From positions 276,819 through 340,818 of the forward strand of contig NZ_JAQFIF010000005.1 of the NCBI RefSeq assembly GCF_029504395.1: a DNA stretch of 64,000 nt, given 5' to 3'. The notes beneath the pieces are model-generated. The model did no database searches. It was not told the origin of the DNA and saw nothing but the letters and a program-made list of their open reading frames with translations. The stretch comes from Arthrobacter sp. ES3-54. Its GTDB lineage: Bacteria > Actinomycetota > Actinomycetes > Actinomycetales > Micrococcaceae. Position numbers and translations under genes: made by a program. Below, one piece after another: positions 63,811 to 64,000 of this stretch. Position 1 is the first letter of the stretch. Each line of letters opens with the position of its first letter.

Positions 63811-64000
63811 GCTTCCCCATTTCCGGCCCGGACGGGGCTGCTGCCTCGCCGTGGGCCACCTGTTGCCAGCAGAAAGGCTGGACAAAAGCAGGCTACGGCC
63901 GGGCAGCGACGGTAATGATGGAATTGGTTGTGTTGCGGCGTGACTCTGGGTGCGACTGACGCCCGAGAAGGGTTTGTCTTCATATTGATCTGTCCGCCGC
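63811..64000. other. Window end, no feature recognised
   Basis: The last 190 bp lie upstream of the VWA gene and contain no clear gene. They may carry its promoter. Confidence 0.4.

Overview
The window is chromosomal DNA of a high-GC Gram-positive actinobacterium. The best guess is Micrococcaceae, of the Arthrobacter/Pseudarthrobacter type. Evidence for this is the many GTG starts, a WhiB-family iron-sulfur protein, an RpfB-like resuscitation factor, protein O-mannosyltransferase, LCP and L,D-transpeptidase wall enzymes, class II GlpX, DUF3499, DUF5719, DUF4245 and TIGR03089 proteins, and a FemAB-type cross-bridge enzyme. No phage, insertion sequence, plasmid, rRNA or CRISPR locus was seen; the only tRNA gene is tRNA-Gln.

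Layout: 0-3.2 kb carries UDP-glucose dehydrogenase and the convergent sufS-sufU pair. 3.2-4.1 kb is a long non-coding island with two strong hairpins and a short tandem repeat. 4.1-15.4 kb is the most unusual part: four very large (909-914 aa) ATPase/LuxR regulators in a head-to-tail tandem array on the minus strand. 15.6-19.9 kb is a housekeeping block (pth, L25/Ctc, prs, glmU, tRNA-Gln). It is followed by a TetR gene broken by a single-base frameshift and then by a 470-bp intergenic array of GGACATGTCC-like repeats (20.7-21.2 kb). 21.2-27.6 kb holds ABC-F, ispE, rsmA, rpf and tatD, all on the minus strand. 27.7-32.9 kb is a MoxR, DUF58, transglutaminase operon. 32.9-39.3 kb has a succinate-semialdehyde dehydrogenase, rsmI divergent from protein O-mannosyltransferase, and an acyl-CoA synthetase. 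39.3-43.7 kb has a TIGR01906 membrane protein with a 39-bp coding tandem repeat, an L,D-transpeptidase and ahcY. 43.8-51.1 kb is an actinobacterial block of little-studied genes: a Trm112-like protein, DUF3499, a zincin-like protein, DUF5719, a giant membrane glycosyltransferase and WhiB. 51.4-58.9 kb has TIGR03089, GtrA, purK-purE, LCP, manA and a FemAB-like gene. 58.9-63.8 kb has glpX, DUF4245, carbonic anhydrase, fumC and a VWA protein.

Much of the order (pmt/rsmI, tatD-rpf-rsmA-ispE, pth-L25, prs-glmU-TetR; whiB, DUF3499, ahcY; gtrA-purK-purE; glpX-DUF4245, fumC) resembles blocks I recall from other actinobacteria including mycobacteria, so most of the window is core genome. Many genes contribute to the envelope: sugar nucleotides (ugd, glmU, manA), wall assembly and remodelling (LCP, Rpf, L,D-transpeptidase, FemAB-like) and glycosylation (Pmt, GtrA, GT2). 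The accessory-looking parts are the LuxR array and the two non-coding repeat islands.

Start codons were moved from the longest open frame to an internal codon where Shine-Dalgarno sequences, paralog length or family N-termini favoured it; each case is stated.
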